Positions 9,302 to 20,143 are shown, counted from the stretch's first letter. The stretch: 62,538 bases of DNA from an uncultured Cetobacterium sp. (GCA_949293295.1 CASFCG010000015.1:1-62538); one strand, 5' to 3'. The notes: a model not told the origin generated them from the sequence alone. Made by a program: numbers and translations.

Positions 9302-10036
9302 TTATTTGACACGTACTTCTATCCCAAAAGCTGGCACTACCGGAATACCTGTTTTGAATATATCCTGTATTTTTGCAATTTCTGTCTCCTCTGTCATAGT
9401 GTTGCTAGAGCCAAATGATGTATTAACTATATCCTCAACTTCACAAATGCCATTTACCACAGAGAAAAATCTCACAACCTTTGGTGTCATATATATTTTT
9501 CCACTACTATTTTTTATATTTCCATACGTATCATAGGTAAATCCCTCTGCCTCTGCTTTTTTTAATATTTCTTCTGTCAACATCTGTCCCATTGCCACCA
9601 ATGAACCTGAATAGTTTGAATATGGACCAAACCACTTCCAATCTCTTGTTATAAATGATTCTGTAGTTACTTTAAATTCAACAAAATCCTTAGAAGTCAA
9701 ATCCTCAACCTTATCGGTATCTGAAACCCTTTTTACATATATTTTAGTGGTAGGAGGTTCCAAAAAACCCGATTTATCCTTATCTTGTGTAATGAAAAAA
9801 ACTGGTAAATTTAATTCTTTTTCAGCATCTTGAAAATTACCTGTTTTTGAAGCAAAAACAACATATTTGACAGCTGGAATTGTAGAAGTTATAGTTCCAA
9901 TCACGTTGATAGCTCCAATTTGACCTGTTTGAAACAAATTAGTATTCTCTTTTGCTGGTTGAGATAGGTCAATACCAGAAAATGAAATTGAACTTAAAGC
10001 CAAGGATAAAACAACCCCTTTTGTTAATTGATTCAT
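9302..10036 (-). CDS. Secreted protein, paralogue 1 of a repeated about 245-residue family
   Basis: 244 residues with an N-terminal signal peptide (about 1-20). No known domain recognised. It shares blocks with the proteins at 38242 and 39268: NTNLFQ (32-37), a G-x-I-x-V strand, VKYVVFA (56-62), IYVKR, an L..L...D.V.F segment and a final IEVRVK. The pattern suggests a small beta-rich secreted or surface protein. It is the upstream gene of a likely two-gene transcript with the S6 autotransporter, so a role with that protease (companion, substrate or surface partner) is possible but inferred from position only. Confidence 0.7.
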   Translation of the reverse strand: MNQLTKGVVLSLALSSISFSGIDLSQPAKENTNLFQTGQIGAINVIGTITSTIPAVKYVVFASKTGNFQDAEKELNLPVFFITQDKDKSGFLEPPTTKIYVKRVSDTDKVEDLTSKDFVEFKVTTESFITRDWKWFGPYSNYSGSLVAMGQMLTEEILKKAEAEGFTYDTYGNIKNSSGKIYMTPKVVRFFSVVNGICEVEDIVNTSFGSSNTMTEETEIAKIQDIFKTGIPVVPAFGIEVRVK

Positions 10037-10101
10037 AAAATTTTACTCCTTCTTTTTTCACCTTTATTTCAACCTACCACAACTACTAATTCCCCATTTC
10101 C

Positions 10102-12714
10102 CTATCTAATTACTATATTTATAATTTTGTTAGGAACGATAATCATTTTTACAATCTCTTTTCCCTCTATGAACTTTTTTACATTCTCTATCTCTAAAGC
10201 TCTTGCTTCAAGCTCTGCTTTTTCAATTCCTCTTTCAATTTCCAAAGTTCCTCGCAACTTTCCATTTACTTGAACTGCTATTTCAATCTCATCAGATATT
10301 GTCAACTCTTCCTTATACTCTAGCCATTTCTCTTCATATAAATAACCTGTATTTCCTATCTCTTCCCATAACTCATCACAAAAATGAGGCGTAAAAGGTG
10401 ATAACATAACTATAGTTTTACATAGTGTATCTCTAAATATCTTCTTTGATTCACTTCCCTCTTTATCTGTCCCCAAAATATTTCCTCGATACTCTTGTAT
10501 CTCATTTACAAGCTCCATTATAGCCGCTATAGAAGTATTGAAATGATAGTTATTTTCTATTGACTCAGTTACCTTTTTTATCGTTTGATGAAGTTTTCTT
10601 ACCAATTTTTTATCATCTTTCTCAAAATTTGAATAATTAATCTCACCTTTTTCTTTTAATAACTCTTTATTTTCAAAAACTATTCTCCAAATCTTATTCA
10701 AAAATCTCGCTGCCCCGAGTAAACCATTTTCATTCCATTCTAACTCTCTCTCAGGCGGAGCTGCAAACATTATAAATAATCTTGTCGTATCCGCTCCATA
10801 TTTTTCAATCATTATCTCCGGATCAACACCATTATTTTTAGATTTTGACATCTTCTCTATCTTTACACTCAACTCTTCACCGGTTTGTTTTGAAAAAGCT
10901 TGATTTCCTTTTATTTCTACTTCTTCAGCAAATAAAAATCTATTCTCTTTAGCTGAATAATAAGATGGACCTAGTACCATACCTTGCGTTAATAATCTTT
11001 TGAAAGGTTCATTTGCACTCATAAGTCCCATATCTCTTAACACTTTTGAAAAAAATCTTGAGTATAAAAGATGCATCACAGCATGTTCTACTCCCCCTAT
11101 ATATTGGTCTACAGGTGTCCATGCATCAACACTCTCTTTTAAAAATGGAACACTACTATTATGAGAATCACAGTATCTCAAAAAATACCATGATGAATCA
11201 ACGAAAGTATCCATCGTATCCGTGTCTCGTCTAGCCTTTCCACCACAACAAGGACAGACAGCCTCTTTAAAACTTTTTGAGGTTTCTAAAGGATTTCCAT
11301 TTCCAGAAAATACAACATCTGTAGGAAGTAAAACAGGTAGATTCTCATCCTTCTCCATAACTACACCACATTTTTCACAATATAGTGCTGGTATTGGAGT
11401 CCCCCAATATCTTTGCCTCGAAACTCCCCAATCTTTTAACCTATATTTTACTGTCCTTTCTCCAAAACCATTCTCTTCTACATACTCTGCTATCTTAATT
11501 AAAGCCTCCTTTGAGGATATTCCATTAAATTTATCTGAGTTTGTCATAACTCCAATCCCGATAAAAGCATTTTTTAACTCTGAAACTTCTAATTTTATCT
11601 CCTCTTTACTCTCCTTGTCGATTGGATTGATTACTATTTTCATTGGAAGATTATACTTTTTAGCAAATGCGAAATCCCTCTCATCATGAGCAGGAACAGC
11701 CATTACTGCACCTGTTCCGTAGTTCATTAACACATAATCACCAATCCACAACTCCACTTTCTCTTGAGTTATAGGATTTATCACATGCCAACCAGTTCTA
11801 ACCCCATTTTTTTCTTTTCCTTCCGCTGTTCTCTCTATTAAATCAGTGTTTCTCATATTAAAAACAGCTTCTTTTATTTCTGGATTAATCCCTAAAATCT
11901 CATCCACTAAAGGATGTTCTGGTGCAATAACTGCATATGTTACTCCACATAGTGTATCGACTCTAGTTGTGAATACTGGTAACATCATATCTTTTTCAAC
12001 TAATTTAAAGTTAATCTCTGTTCCATACGATTTTCCAATCCAATTTTTTTGCATTGTCAAAACCTTCTCAGGCCATCCACCAACTAACTCCTGATGCCCC
12101 TCTAATAACTCATCTGCATACTCAGTAATCTTGAAAAACCACTGTTCTAGTTCTTTTTGTACAACTGGAGTTTTTGAGTGTCGCCAACACATTCCATCCT
12201 CTACCTGCTCATTAGCCAAAACTGTTTGACAATCAGGACACCAATTTACAGTGGATTTCTTTTTATAAACAAGCCCCCTTTCAAACATCTTTTTAAATAT
12301 CCACTGATTCCACTTATAATATTCCGGTGTATAAGATGCAATCTCTCTATCCCAATCATAAGACAATCCCATCATCTTCAATTGTCTTCTCATATTATCA
12401 ATATTTGATTTTGTCCATATTGCAGGATGTACTCCATTTTGAATTGCTGCATTTTCAGCAGGTAAACCAAAAGAATCCCAGCCCATAGGATGTAGTACAT
12501 TATACCCTTTCATTTTCTTATATCTTGCAATTACATCCCCTATTGTATAGTTTCTGGCATGCCCTACGTGCAACTTTCCTGAAGGATATGGCAACATCTC
12601 CAAAACATAATAGTTCTCTTTATTTTCAACTTTATTCTCTGTTTTAAAAAGTTCGTCTTTGCTCCATTTTTCCTGCCATTTCTTCTCTATCTCATTAAAA
12701 TTATACTCTCTCAC
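10102..12714 (-). CDS. leuS: Leucyl-tRNA synthetase
   Basis: 870-residue class Ia aminoacyl-tRNA synthetase; charges tRNA-Leu in the cytoplasm. Visible signatures: [11 protein letters not shown] with the HIGH-type motif at 49-52, the zinc-binding CPDCQ cysteines, the CP1 editing domain, [11 protein letters not shown] and the KMSKS loop (EKMSKSKNN, about 630). Full length. The start is GTG at 12714, placed 7-8 nt after an AGAGGTGA site. Last gene of a murA-rlmB-leuS run, with 22 bp between rlmB and leuS. No T-box leader was seen directly upstream, as expected inside an operon. Confidence 0.97.
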   Translation of the reverse strand: MREYNFNEIEKKWQEKWSKDELFKTENKVENKENYYVLEMLPYPSGKLHVGHARNYTIGDVIARYKKMKGYNVLHPMGWDSFGLPAENAAIQNGVHPAIWTKSNIDNMRRQLKMMGLSYDWDREIASYTPEYYKWNQWIFKKMFERGLVYKKKSTVNWCPDCQTVLANEQVEDGMCWRHSKTPVVQKELEQWFFKITEYADELLEGHQELVGGWPEKVLTMQKNWIGKSYGTEINFKLVEKDMMLPVFTTRVDTLCGVTYAVIAPEHPLVDEILGINPEIKEAVFNMRNTDLIERTAEGKEKNGVRTGWHVINPITQEKVELWIGDYVLMNYGTGAVMAVPAHDERDFAFAKKYNLPMKIVINPIDKESKEEIKLEVSELKNAFIGIGVMTNSDKFNGISSKEALIKIAEYVEENGFGERTVKYRLKDWGVSRQRYWGTPIPALYCEKCGVVMEKDENLPVLLPTDVVFSGNGNPLETSKSFKEAVCPCCGGKARRDTDTMDTFVDSSWYFLRYCDSHNSSVPFLKESVDAWTPVDQYIGGVEHAVMHLLYSRFFSKVLRDMGLMSANEPFKRLLTQGMVLGPSYYSAKENRFLFAEEVEIKGNQAFSKQTGEELSVKIEKMSKSKNNGVDPEIMIEKYGADTTRLFIMFAAPPERELEWNENGLLGAARFLNKIWRIVFENKELLKEKGEINYSNFEKDDKKLVRKLHQTIKKVTESIENNYHFNTSIAAIMELVNEIQEYRGNILGTDKEGSESKKIFRDTLCKTIVMLSPFTPHFCDELWEEIGNTGYLYEEKWLEYKEELTISDEIEIAVQVNGKLRGTLEIERGIEKAELEARALEIENVKKFIEGKEIVKMIIVPNKIINIVIR

Positions 12715-12736
12715 TTCTTCACCTCTACTATTTTCA

Positions 12737-13456
12737 CTATTTTTTCAACATAATCTTCTTAGCTATTTCGGACAAAATTATTCCTCCAGCCACAGATACA
12801 TTCAAAGAGTTTATTCTTCCATACATTGGAATTTTTACCAATATATCACAATTTTCTTTTACTTTTTTCCTTATTCCCTCTCCCTCACTTCCTAGAACAA
12901 GAGCAACTTTTTTTGAATATTCCTCTTCATGATGATATTTTTCTCCACTTCCTTCAGCACCATAGACCCAAAAATCCAATTTTTTTAATTGCTGTATTGT
13001 ATCAGATATATTCGTAACTTTCACTATATCAACATACTCTATTGCACCTGTTGAGGTTTTTATTACAGTTTCATTCAACTTCACAGAGTTTCTCTCTGGA
13101 ATTATTATTCCACTAACACCAAAAATTTCAGCACTTCTTATTATTGCTCCAAAATTTCTAGGGTCTTGAATACCATCTAAAATCAAAACTATCGCTTTTT
13201 CAAGTACAGCTATTTTTTCTAAAAATTCACCTAATTCAATATAATAATTGTAATTACTTACATATGCCACAACACCTTGAGAGTTTTCCTCTTTTTTTCC
13301 TACAGAGAAAATCTTTATATTTCTAGTGGATGCTAAGTTTTTTATTTTTTTTATTCTTTCATCTTTTACTCCCTTAAAAATCTCAATCTTCTCTATATTC
13401 TTCGTCTTATTTTGCAATAACTCAATTACAGGATTCACTCCAATTACCTTTTCCAT
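12737..13456 (-). CDS. rlmB: 23S rRNA 2'-O-methyltransferase, RlmB/TrmH family
   Basis: 239 residues. An N-terminal substrate-binding domain (GVNPVIELL) is followed by a SPOUT methyltransferase fold with its three motifs: [20 protein letters not shown] (93-112), [12 protein letters not shown] (about 190-201) and [18 protein letters not shown] (212-229). The E. coli enzyme methylates G2251 of 23S rRNA; other TrmH-like proteins modify different positions, so the exact target is inferred. Lies 9 bp after murA in the same operon. Confidence 0.88.
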   Translation of the reverse strand: MEKVIGVNPVIELLQNKTKNIEKIEIFKGVKDERIKKIKNLASTRNIKIFSVGKKEENSQGVVAYVSNYNYYIELGEFLEKIAVLEKAIVLILDGIQDPRNFGAIIRSAEIFGVSGIIIPERNSVKLNETVIKTSTGAIEYVDIVKVTNISDTIQQLKKLDFWVYGAEGSGEKYHHEEEYSKKVALVLGSEGEGIRKKVKENCDILVKIPMYGRINSLNVSVAGGIILSEIAKKIMLKK

Positions 13457-13465
13457 TCTTTCTCC

Positions 13466-14737
13466 TTATATCTCCACTTTTATCCTTTCTATATTAGCTC
13501 CTATTGCTCTCAATTTCTCTTCTAAATTTTCGTATCCTCTATCAACATGATATATTCTGTTAACAATAGTTTCCCCCTCCGCCAATAATCCAGCTAATAT
13601 TAATGAAGCTCCAGCTCTCAAATCACTTGCCATTACTTCAGCAGAAGAAAAATTATCCACTCCATCTATTATGGCTATATTTGCATCTATAGTTATATTT
13701 GCCCCCATTCTATTTAACTCAGGAACATGCATAAATCTATTTTCAAATATAGTTTCTTTTATCTCACTAGTTCCCTTTACCAATGCCATTAAAGTCATCA
13801 TTGGAGATTGTAAATCTGTTGGGAACCCTGGATGAGGTCTTGTTATTGCTCTAACCGGCTTAAGCTCTGACAACTTCGTTTTAGTTGATAATAACTCCCC
13901 TTTTATCTCAAAAACAGCTCCCATTTCTTCCAACTTCGATATAAAACTTTCTATATGTTCTCTAACTACTCCTTTCACAGTTATTGCTCCATCAAACATC
14001 AAAGACGCTACAATAAACGTTCCCGCAACAATTCTATCCGGAATTATCGAATATTCACACGGTACTAGTCTCTCTACTCCCTCTATCTCTAATCTTCCTG
14101 TTCCTATTCCGCTTATTTTAGCTCCCATTTTATTTAAAAAGTTACATAAATCATCTATCTCTGGCTCTCTTGCAGCGTTTTCTATAACTGTCTTTCCATT
14201 AGCTTTAACTGCTAACATTATTACGTTCTCTGTTGCTCCTACACTTGGAAAATCAAATACCACTCTTGTACCTTTTAAATCCTCAACTTTTCCTTCAACA
14301 TAACCATGAGATATATTGATTTTAACTCCTAACGCCTCAAATCCTTTCAAATGTAAATCCACTGGTCTAGAACCTATTGCACATCCTCCTGGTAATGAAA
14401 CCTTAGCTTCTCCACAATGTGCAAGCATTGGTCCCATAACCAAAAATGAAGCCCTCATTTTTTTTACTAACTCATATGAAGCTGTCAATGATTTTAGACC
14501 ATTGTTTTTTATCTTATACGAGTTTTTTTCCATTCTTTCTATTTCTAATCCTAAACTTTCCAAAAGTTGTACAAGTGTTCTAATATCTCGTAAATCGGGT
14601 ACATTGTTTAAGATATAAGTTCCTTTTTCTATCAATGTTGCTATAAATATTGGTAGAGCTGCATTTTTAGAGCCATCAACTGTAAGTTCTCCAGCAATTT
14701 TTTTGCCCCCAACTATTCTAAAAGCTTCTACATTCAT
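13466..14737 (-). CDS. murA: UDP-N-acetylglucosamine 1-carboxyvinyltransferase
   Basis: 423 residues; catalyses the first committed step of peptidoglycan synthesis in the cytoplasm. The EPSP-synthase-like double fold is evident: KNAALPI near the N-terminus, the catalytic-loop cysteine Cys119 in [15 protein letters not shown] (the residue alkylated by fosfomycin), and [10 protein letters not shown] in the second half. Normal length and complete. First gene of the murA-rlmB-leuS operon. Confidence 0.96.
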   Translation of the reverse strand: MNVEAFRIVGGKKIAGELTVDGSKNAALPIFIATLIEKGTYILNNVPDLRDIRTLVQLLESLGLEIERMEKNSYKIKNNGLKSLTASYELVKKMRASFLVMGPMLAHCGEAKVSLPGGCAIGSRPVDLHLKGFEALGVKINISHGYVEGKVEDLKGTRVVFDFPSVGATENVIMLAVKANGKTVIENAAREPEIDDLCNFLNKMGAKISGIGTGRLEIEGVERLVPCEYSIIPDRIVAGTFIVASLMFDGAITVKGVVREHIESFISKLEEMGAVFEIKGELLSTKTKLSELKPVRAITRPHPGFPTDLQSPMMTLMALVKGTSEIKETIFENRFMHVPELNRMGANITIDANIAIIDGVDNFSSAEVMASDLRAGASLILAGLLAEGETIVNRIYHVDRGYENLEEKLRAIGANIERIKVEI

Positions 14738-15372
14738 TTTTCCCTCTCCTTCTTAGTTTCTTTTCACTTTAATTTATCTGCTATTCAATAGTCTAATTTT
14801 CTACTAAATAAATATTATATATTCTAAATTTTACTAGACTTTTTATGATTTCCAAGTTCAATTATATCATATTCTTTAATTAAAAATCTAGAAGCAAAAA
14901 TTAAAGTATATTCCTAAAAAAGAACAGTTTACTTACGGTAAAAAATAGTAAGAGTTTTACTAGCCAATTTTCTTAAAATATCCCTATTCCACAATTTTTT
15001 ATTTTTATCCTTTCTAAACCTCTATTAAAATACTATAATTTCCACCTAAATAAATTCTCTACTGAATAACTAAATACTAATCTCAAAAATGAAAAAGCAT
15101 CTATCAGGCATAACCTAAATAGATGCTTAAAATAAAATTACAAAGAGAATTAAAATAGTGAATTAAACTTTTAACTTTTACTCAAAACAATCTCCATCAG
15201 TACCAGAAAACTTTTCATTTTCTATATCTAAACAGAGATATTCCAACGGAACACCATAATGATATCAGATAAAGTCAAGTTTTATTCCTTTTTAGGAATC
15301 TATGTTGATGAAAATACTTTTACATTGCATTCACAACATAATACTATAGCAACTCTACTTAACTCTTATCCG
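14738..15372. other. Intergenic region holding a decayed copy of the 168-nt repeat
   Basis: No gene recognised. It lies between the murA start and the 3' end of the NRPS gene, both on the minus strand. It contains a degraded copy of the dual-hairpin repeat (15097-15253) and a small hairpin ATTCC-TTTTTA-GGAAT (about 15285-15300). Confidence 0.6.
15097..15253 (+). repeat. Degraded copy of the 168-nt dual-hairpin element
   Basis: The left hairpin is GCATCTA...TAGATGC (15097-15126). The middle keeps TAGTGAATTAAACTTTTAAC (compare TAGTGAACTAAACTTTTATC in the 20551 copy). The right end at about 15222-15253 is a mutated version of the second palindrome. Same orientation as the 20551 copy, and clearly older. 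Confidence 0.65.
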
Positions 15373-18213
15373 CTATTTCATATATTTCTTTATATTCTTT
15401 AAAGTAGGTTCTATTATTATTGCTTCTACTGCACTACTGTTTATTAAAGGCTCAATCTCATTAATAAATCTTATAATACTTAAGGAATCTGCTCCTAATT
15501 CATAAAAACTTTCGTTTATTCTATCTAATGGAATATCTATCTCTAAAATTCTCTCCCAAATCTCAATTATCTTTTTTTCAATTTCACTTAAATATATATG
15601 TTTATCCTCTTGCAATCTATTTTCATTAGCTCTCTCTTTTAGCAATTTAACATCAAGTTTTCCGTTTGAATTTAGAGGAAACTCATCTATTTTAAAATAT
15701 GAGTATGGAATCATATAATCTGGTAGTTTATCTTTTAAGTAATCTCTTATCTTTTTCTCTTCAATCTCTCCTATATAATAGGCAACTAATCCTGTTTTGA
15801 CGCTATTTGGCAATACTCTTGCACCTTTTACTCCATTTATCTCTTCTATTTTCTTTTCTATCTCCTCCAGTTCAATTCTATAACCCCTAATTTTTATTTG
15901 AAAATCCTTTCTTTCTAAAAACTCTAACTGTTGTTCGGAATTTATTCTACATAAGTCACCAGACTTATAAAACCTTTTTCCCTCAACAAATATGAATTTT
16001 TTCTCTGTTTCCTCTCTATTTTCATAATACCCTTTTGCAAGACAATCTCCTCCAATTAACAACTCACCAATCTCTGTATCTTTATCAATTTGTAAACTCA
16101 AATCAATGTTATCTAAAGGAAGCCCAATCGGTAATCCCTCAGAACTATAATTTTGATTTTCATCATATATATGATATACACACCCTACAGTCGCTTCTGT
16201 CGGCCCATATTCGTTTATTATTTTACAATTTTTCCCTAACAGCTTTTGAGCTTTCTGAGCCGTACTCAATTTTAATTGCTCTCCCCCAACTATTACAATT
16301 TTGAACCTATTTTCTAAAATATCATATTTTGATATTATTTCTAGGTGCGTCGGTGTCATTTTAACTGCGTTCATTCTACTCTTTTCAAATATCTCTCTTA
16401 AACTAGCTGGCTCAACCTTTTCATCAAAAAACTCAATTCCACCTTTTACAACTAATGATGTAAAAATAGCAGTAATTGATAAATCAAAGGATATTGAAGT
16501 AAAAAATCCAAATATTATATCACTATCTATCTCATATTTATCTATACAGTTTGATATATAGTTACAAAGTGTTCCATATGTTATCTCCACTCCTTTTGGC
16601 TTTCCCGTGCTTCCCGATGTAAATATTATATATACAACATCACTTTCAATATATTTTGTTATTAGATTTTCATTATACTCTGATATTGTATATCTCTCTG
16701 TGTCTTCCAATAATATTTTACTCTTAGATATAGTTTTTATATACTCTTTTCGCTCTTCTGGATAATCTGGGTCTATTGGAACAAATATCGCTCCTAATTT
16801 TAGTGTCGCTATTATAGAGATTAAATAATCACTATTCCTTTTTGTTGAAATTGCAATTCTATCTCCCTTTTCAACCCCTATTGATTTCAAATAATGAGCT
16901 AAAGAGTTCGCTTTTTTAAATATCTCTTTATAACTTTCTTTCTTAACTTTTGTATAGGACAAAATATCTTCACCCTCACTATGTGAAAATATTTTTTCAA
17001 AAATATCAAGTTTTTTTACATCCTTTTTTCCCTCAATAAAAATCTTCTTTTCATTTAATAATTCATCCTTTAACTCCGCTAAATAACTATCAATAGCTTT
17101 ATCATTGAAGTTTCCTTTATAATATCCCGCTGTAATATAAGTTTTCTCTCCAACCTCAGTTAAAACAAAAGAGATTGGAACAAGTGGAGTTATTACAGGT
17201 AAAGCATAAATTTTTTCCGCGACAAAGGAATCTGTTGAATAGTTTTTTATCTCTAATTTTCCAAGATTTGAAATTACTGATGTAGACGCCGTTAAATTCT
17301 GTCTATTATACTTTTGAATAGTTCTATTCAAACCATATTTCAAAATAAAAATAGGTATCTTATCAAAAATCAGATACTCCATTGGTGAATATATCAAATC
17401 TCTATTAGAGATAATTGCCTCCACTATCTCTTTATTTACTGCCTCCCATCCCACTTTTTCATCTAGTTCTAAATAAAGTGGGAGCGATAGATTTCCAATA
17501 TTAAATCTTTCTGCTAAAAATTTATCCCTTATATCTCTCGTAACTATAAACCTATTTTTCTTATCTTCACTCATTTTATTAATTGATGCTATTAATTTTG
17601 CCGTCAAATTTGGAATCTTTCTATCAATCTCTATAATCTGAGATATTGGAGTTGTTATATCATAACTCTCTCTTCTCTTTATTGGATTATACTTTCCGAT
17701 TGAAACAATATCACTGGATTTTTCTCTTCCTTCTCTCTTTAAAATTTCATAATCTGTTCTAGAAGATATCTCTAGTCTATTTTCAATATTATTAAGCTCC
17801 TTAAAAATAGCCTCTATCCATATTCCTTGACCTTTTCCATCCATTACACTATGATGTGTTCTAAAAACTAGTATCAGCCCCTCCTCTTTTTCTAAATACA
17901 AAATCTCACAAGCTAGCTCCTTTCTTAGGTCTATTCTCCTTTTTAGCAGATTTTCAAATCTCTCTCCTATATCACTCTGCTCTATTCGATTTATTTTTGG
18001 TAATTTTTCAGAACAAACTAACTTTCGTCCTTTTAAAATATACGTAGTTTCTGGAAAAATATTTGCCACTTTTTTTATAGCTTTTTCTAATTTATCTAAC
18101 TCAATTTTTCCTTTTCCTTCTACAACCCTATTAATTGCAAAAGAATTATAATTTTCTTCAAATGTAAGATACATTCTTTCATTGGGCGATAATTTTCTTT
18201 TATTTCTCAACAT
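15373..18213 (-). CDS. Single-module non-ribosomal peptide synthetase (C-A-PCP), predicted Asn-specific
   Basis: 946 residues. The condensation domain (about 5-390) carries HHSVMDG at 120-126. The adenylation domain (about 405-860) has YIIFTSGSTGKPKG from 528, NEYGPTEAT at 667-675, YKSGDL at 749-754 and NGK with Lys852. The carrier domain (about 875-946) has LGADSLS with phosphopantetheine Ser910. There is no thioesterase, reductase or epimerase. Aligning by eye to GrsA-PheA, the ten specificity positions read D577 L578 T581 K618 I641 G643 E668 V676 G677 K852, i.e. DLTKIGEVGK, one residue from the textbook Asn code DLTKLGEVGK. A condensation domain in a lone module suggests acylation of the amino acid (inference). 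It overlaps the DUF2147 gene by 14 nt, so the two are probably translationally coupled. A phosphopantetheinyl transferase must lie elsewhere. Confidence 0.85.
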   Translation of the reverse strand: MLRNKRKLSPNERMYLTFEENYNSFAINRVVEGKGKIELDKLEKAIKKVANIFPETTYILKGRKLVCSEKLPKINRIEQSDIGERFENLLKRRIDLRKELACEILYLEKEEGLILVFRTHHSVMDGKGQGIWIEAIFKELNNIENRLEISSRTDYEILKREGREKSSDIVSIGKYNPIKRRESYDITTPISQIIEIDRKIPNLTAKLIASINKMSEDKKNRFIVTRDIRDKFLAERFNIGNLSLPLYLELDEKVGWEAVNKEIVEAIISNRDLIYSPMEYLIFDKIPIFILKYGLNRTIQKYNRQNLTASTSVISNLGKLEIKNYSTDSFVAEKIYALPVITPLVPISFVLTEVGEKTYITAGYYKGNFNDKAIDSYLAELKDELLNEKKIFIEGKKDVKKLDIFEKIFSHSEGEDILSYTKVKKESYKEIFKKANSLAHYLKSIGVEKGDRIAISTKRNSDYLISIIATLKLGAIFVPIDPDYPEERKEYIKTISKSKILLEDTERYTISEYNENLITKYIESDVVYIIFTSGSTGKPKGVEITYGTLCNYISNCIDKYEIDSDIIFGFFTSISFDLSITAIFTSLVVKGGIEFFDEKVEPASLREIFEKSRMNAVKMTPTHLEIISKYDILENRFKIVIVGGEQLKLSTAQKAQKLLGKNCKIINEYGPTEATVGCVYHIYDENQNYSSEGLPIGLPLDNIDLSLQIDKDTEIGELLIGGDCLAKGYYENREETEKKFIFVEGKRFYKSGDLCRINSEQQLEFLERKDFQIKIRGYRIELEEIEKKIEEINGVKGARVLPNSVKTGLVAYYIGEIEEKKIRDYLKDKLPDYMIPYSYFKIDEFPLNSNGKLDVKLLKERANENRLQEDKHIYLSEIEKKIIEIWERILEIDIPLDRINESFYELGADSLSIIRFINEIEPLINSSAVEAIIIEPTLKNIKKYMK

Positions 18214-18658
18214 GCTCTACCTTTACCTCTCCTTTACTTAATAAATCATTGATATCAATTCGTCGCCAAACCCTTGTAAGACCCAATATACTAAAGGGAT
18301 CTAAAGATCCTCTCATATGTAGATTATCCCCCTTAACTGTAGCTCTTGCATAGTATTCTTTATTATTTTGAGGATTTATAACTCGCCCTTTTCTATATCT
18401 ATTTTCATCCAATTTTATAAATTTTCTTAGCAACTTAAGTCCTATATATTTATCATCAGTTGTATATCCATAATAATTAAACTTATTATCTACTACTGCT
18501 ATGTATCTTATTGTTCCTGTATATATATCATTTTCCTCTTTTACTTCAATCACTGCTTGAGTGTTATACCCTTTCTCTTGGGTCATCCAATATCCAACAA
18601 ATGGATTGGCAAATATGGACAGTTTTATTGCTAAAAACAATGTTATTCTCTTTATCAT
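18200..18658 (-). CDS. DUF2147 secreted protein
   Basis: 152 residues: a signal peptide (about 1-18) followed by one DUF2147 domain, recognised from the opening NPFVGYWMT, the G-T-I-R-Y strand, a glycine/proline turn at INPQNNKEY, and the closing MRGSLDPFSILGLTRVWRRI. Members are small periplasmic or lipocalin-like beta-barrels of unknown function. Start choice: ATG at 18658, 7 nt after AGGAG; the TTG immediately before it is too close to the site. A TTGTTT-17-TATAAT promoter precedes it. The 3' end overlaps the NRPS start, so the pair forms a two-gene operon. Confidence 0.8.
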   Translation of the reverse strand: MIKRITLFLAIKLSIFANPFVGYWMTQEKGYNTQAVIEVKEENDIYTGTIRYIAVVDNKFNYYGYTTDDKYIGLKLLRKFIKLDENRYRKGRVINPQNNKEYYARATVKGDNLHMRGSLDPFSILGLTRVWRRIDINDLLSKGEVKVEHVEK

Positions 18659-18710
18659 CAATCTTCTCCTAAATTTAATTATTTTAATCTTAAATGCAAC
18701 TCAGTATCCC

Positions 18711-18739
18711 ATTATATCAGCTCACTTTCTAAAAAACAA
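18711..18739 (-). promoter_or_regulatory. Promoter of the DUF2147-NRPS operon
   Basis: On the minus strand: TTGTTT (complement of 18734-18739), 17 bp, TATAAT (complement of 18711-18716), about 50 nt before the DUF2147 start. Confidence 0.6.
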
Positions 18740-18957
18740 GTAGAAGAATTTATTTTACTTTTTCCATGAAAAAATTTTAAAATAATCCACTAATATATCA
18801 AATTTTATCTCTCTAGATATGATTGAGATATTTACTCTTTATGATTTTAGTTTTATTAATAAAAATATTTTATAATCAATTATTTTTTACTACATAATAC
18901 TTTGTAAAGCAGATAGAAAATTGTAGAATTAATAATATAGAAAATTTTACTTTTTTG

Positions 18958-18966
18958 TGTTATAAT
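18958..18966 (+). promoter_or_regulatory. Extended -10 promoter of the outer-membrane protein gene
   Basis: TGTTATAAT, an extended -10 (TGn-TATAAT), with no good -35. It lies about 60 nt before the AAAAAGGAGG site of the gene starting at 19029. Confidence 0.5.
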
Positions 18967-19028
18967 AGCAACACTGTAGTAATATTCGGTATGTTTTTAT
19001 TATTAATTTAACCAAAAAGGAGGTTTCA

Positions 19029-20126
19029 TTGAAAAAAAATCTTTTAAAAGCATTGTTTATTTTGAGTTCTTCAACTCTTTCAGCAACGGAGGAGATCGGA
19101 CCATCACTTGAATACAATAGAATTTTTCCTATTTGGGGAAATGAGGCTATAAAAAGAGGACATACAATTCCTAATCCCTATGGAATTAATTTTATATATG
19201 TAGATATGAAACAAAATGTTGATATAGATAAATTAGAGCTTACAGGAAATCTTGATTTGAAAAAAACAGCAAGCGGTCTCAATATAGGATTTTTAGACCC
19301 CGTTTTGAAAGATGCAGCCCCTGTCAATCTGAAAGATTTCATAACTATAAAAGCAAGTACTGCGGAATCAACAAATACTAATACTTTTATAAGAGGAGAT
19401 GTCTGGGTTCTTCCTTTCTTAAATCTTTATGCGGTAATAGGGAAAACAAAAGGAAAATCTGTTGCCAAAATTGAAAATAATTTGAATCTAAAACCAATAC
19501 TTACACCTATTTTAGAGGGGGTTAAAGACCCCACTGTTTTAAATTCTTTAAAAGCACAAGTCAAGGAACAATTAAAAAAAGAGTTAGGGAGCTTTATTGT
19601 GGGAATGATTGGTCCACTTGTTGACAATTTAATAGATAAGACCTTGAATGATTTAAGCAATAATTTGGATTCAATAGCTCCATACACTCTAAATTCTGAC
19701 TTTACCCTAGAGTATGAAGGAATAACATATGGAGGAGGTATGGTTTTAGCTGGAAAATACAAAAACTTCTTTACAACTCTTGATTTAAACTATACATTGA
19801 CAAAACTTGATATTATTGAGGGAGAGATTTCAGCTTTTGTATTTTCACCAAAAATTGGGTATAATTTTGACTATAAAACAACTAAAAACTATATCTGGGT
19901 TGGTGGAATGTATCAAAATATAACCCAAACTTTAAAAGGGAGTATATCTGATATTATTGCAATACCTGGAATTAATGGAAGATTTGAAGTTGATGAGAAG
20001 TCATCCTCTCCTTGGAATACTGTTCTAGGACTTAGAAGTGAGATTAATTCAGCTTTTGAAATAACTACGGAAGTATCATTAAATAAGAAAAAAACTTTTA
20101 TGCTTTCTCTAGGATATAGATTCTAA
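19029..20126 (+). CDS. Outer-membrane beta-barrel protein of unknown function
   Basis: 365 residues, starting with TTG 5 nt after a very strong AAAAAGGAGG site (19014-19023). It has a signal peptide (about 1-20), an amphipathic helical stretch in the middle (about 150-215, with LKAQVKEQLKKELGSF and LIDKTLNDLSNNL), and beta-strand-rich ends. The last residues FMLSLGYRF end in an aromatic residue, the outer-membrane insertion signal. The segments FIRGDVWVLPFLNLYAVIGKT and YEGITYGGGMVLAGKYKNFF resemble a proteobacterial group of putative outer-membrane transport or virulence proteins; that link is from memory. Monocistronic, with a terminator at 20144-20177. Confidence 0.7.
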   Translation: MKKNLLKALFILSSSTLSATEEIGPSLEYNRIFPIWGNEAIKRGHTIPNPYGINFIYVDMKQNVDIDKLELTGNLDLKKTASGLNIGFLDPVLKDAAPVNLKDFITIKASTAESTNTNTFIRGDVWVLPFLNLYAVIGKTKGKSVAKIENNLNLKPILTPILEGVKDPTVLNSLKAQVKEQLKKELGSFIVGMIGPLVDNLIDKTLNDLSNNLDSIAPYTLNSDFTLEYEGITYGGGMVLAGKYKNFFTTLDLNYTLTKLDIIEGEISAFVFSPKIGYNFDYKTTKNYIWVGGMYQNITQTLKGSISDIIAIPGINGRFEVDEKSSSPWNTVLGLRSEINSAFEITTEVSLNKKKTFMLSLGYRF

Positions 20127-20143
20127 AACTATTGAATTTTTTT

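Noticed and set aside
11222-11689. 155-codon open frame opposite leuS
   Set aside because: Antisense shadow of the leuS coding frame.
15373-18213. DltA-type D-alanine ligase
   Set aside because: It has a condensation domain and a fused carrier domain, no dltB/C/D genes nearby, and a pocket code unlike D-Ala ligases.
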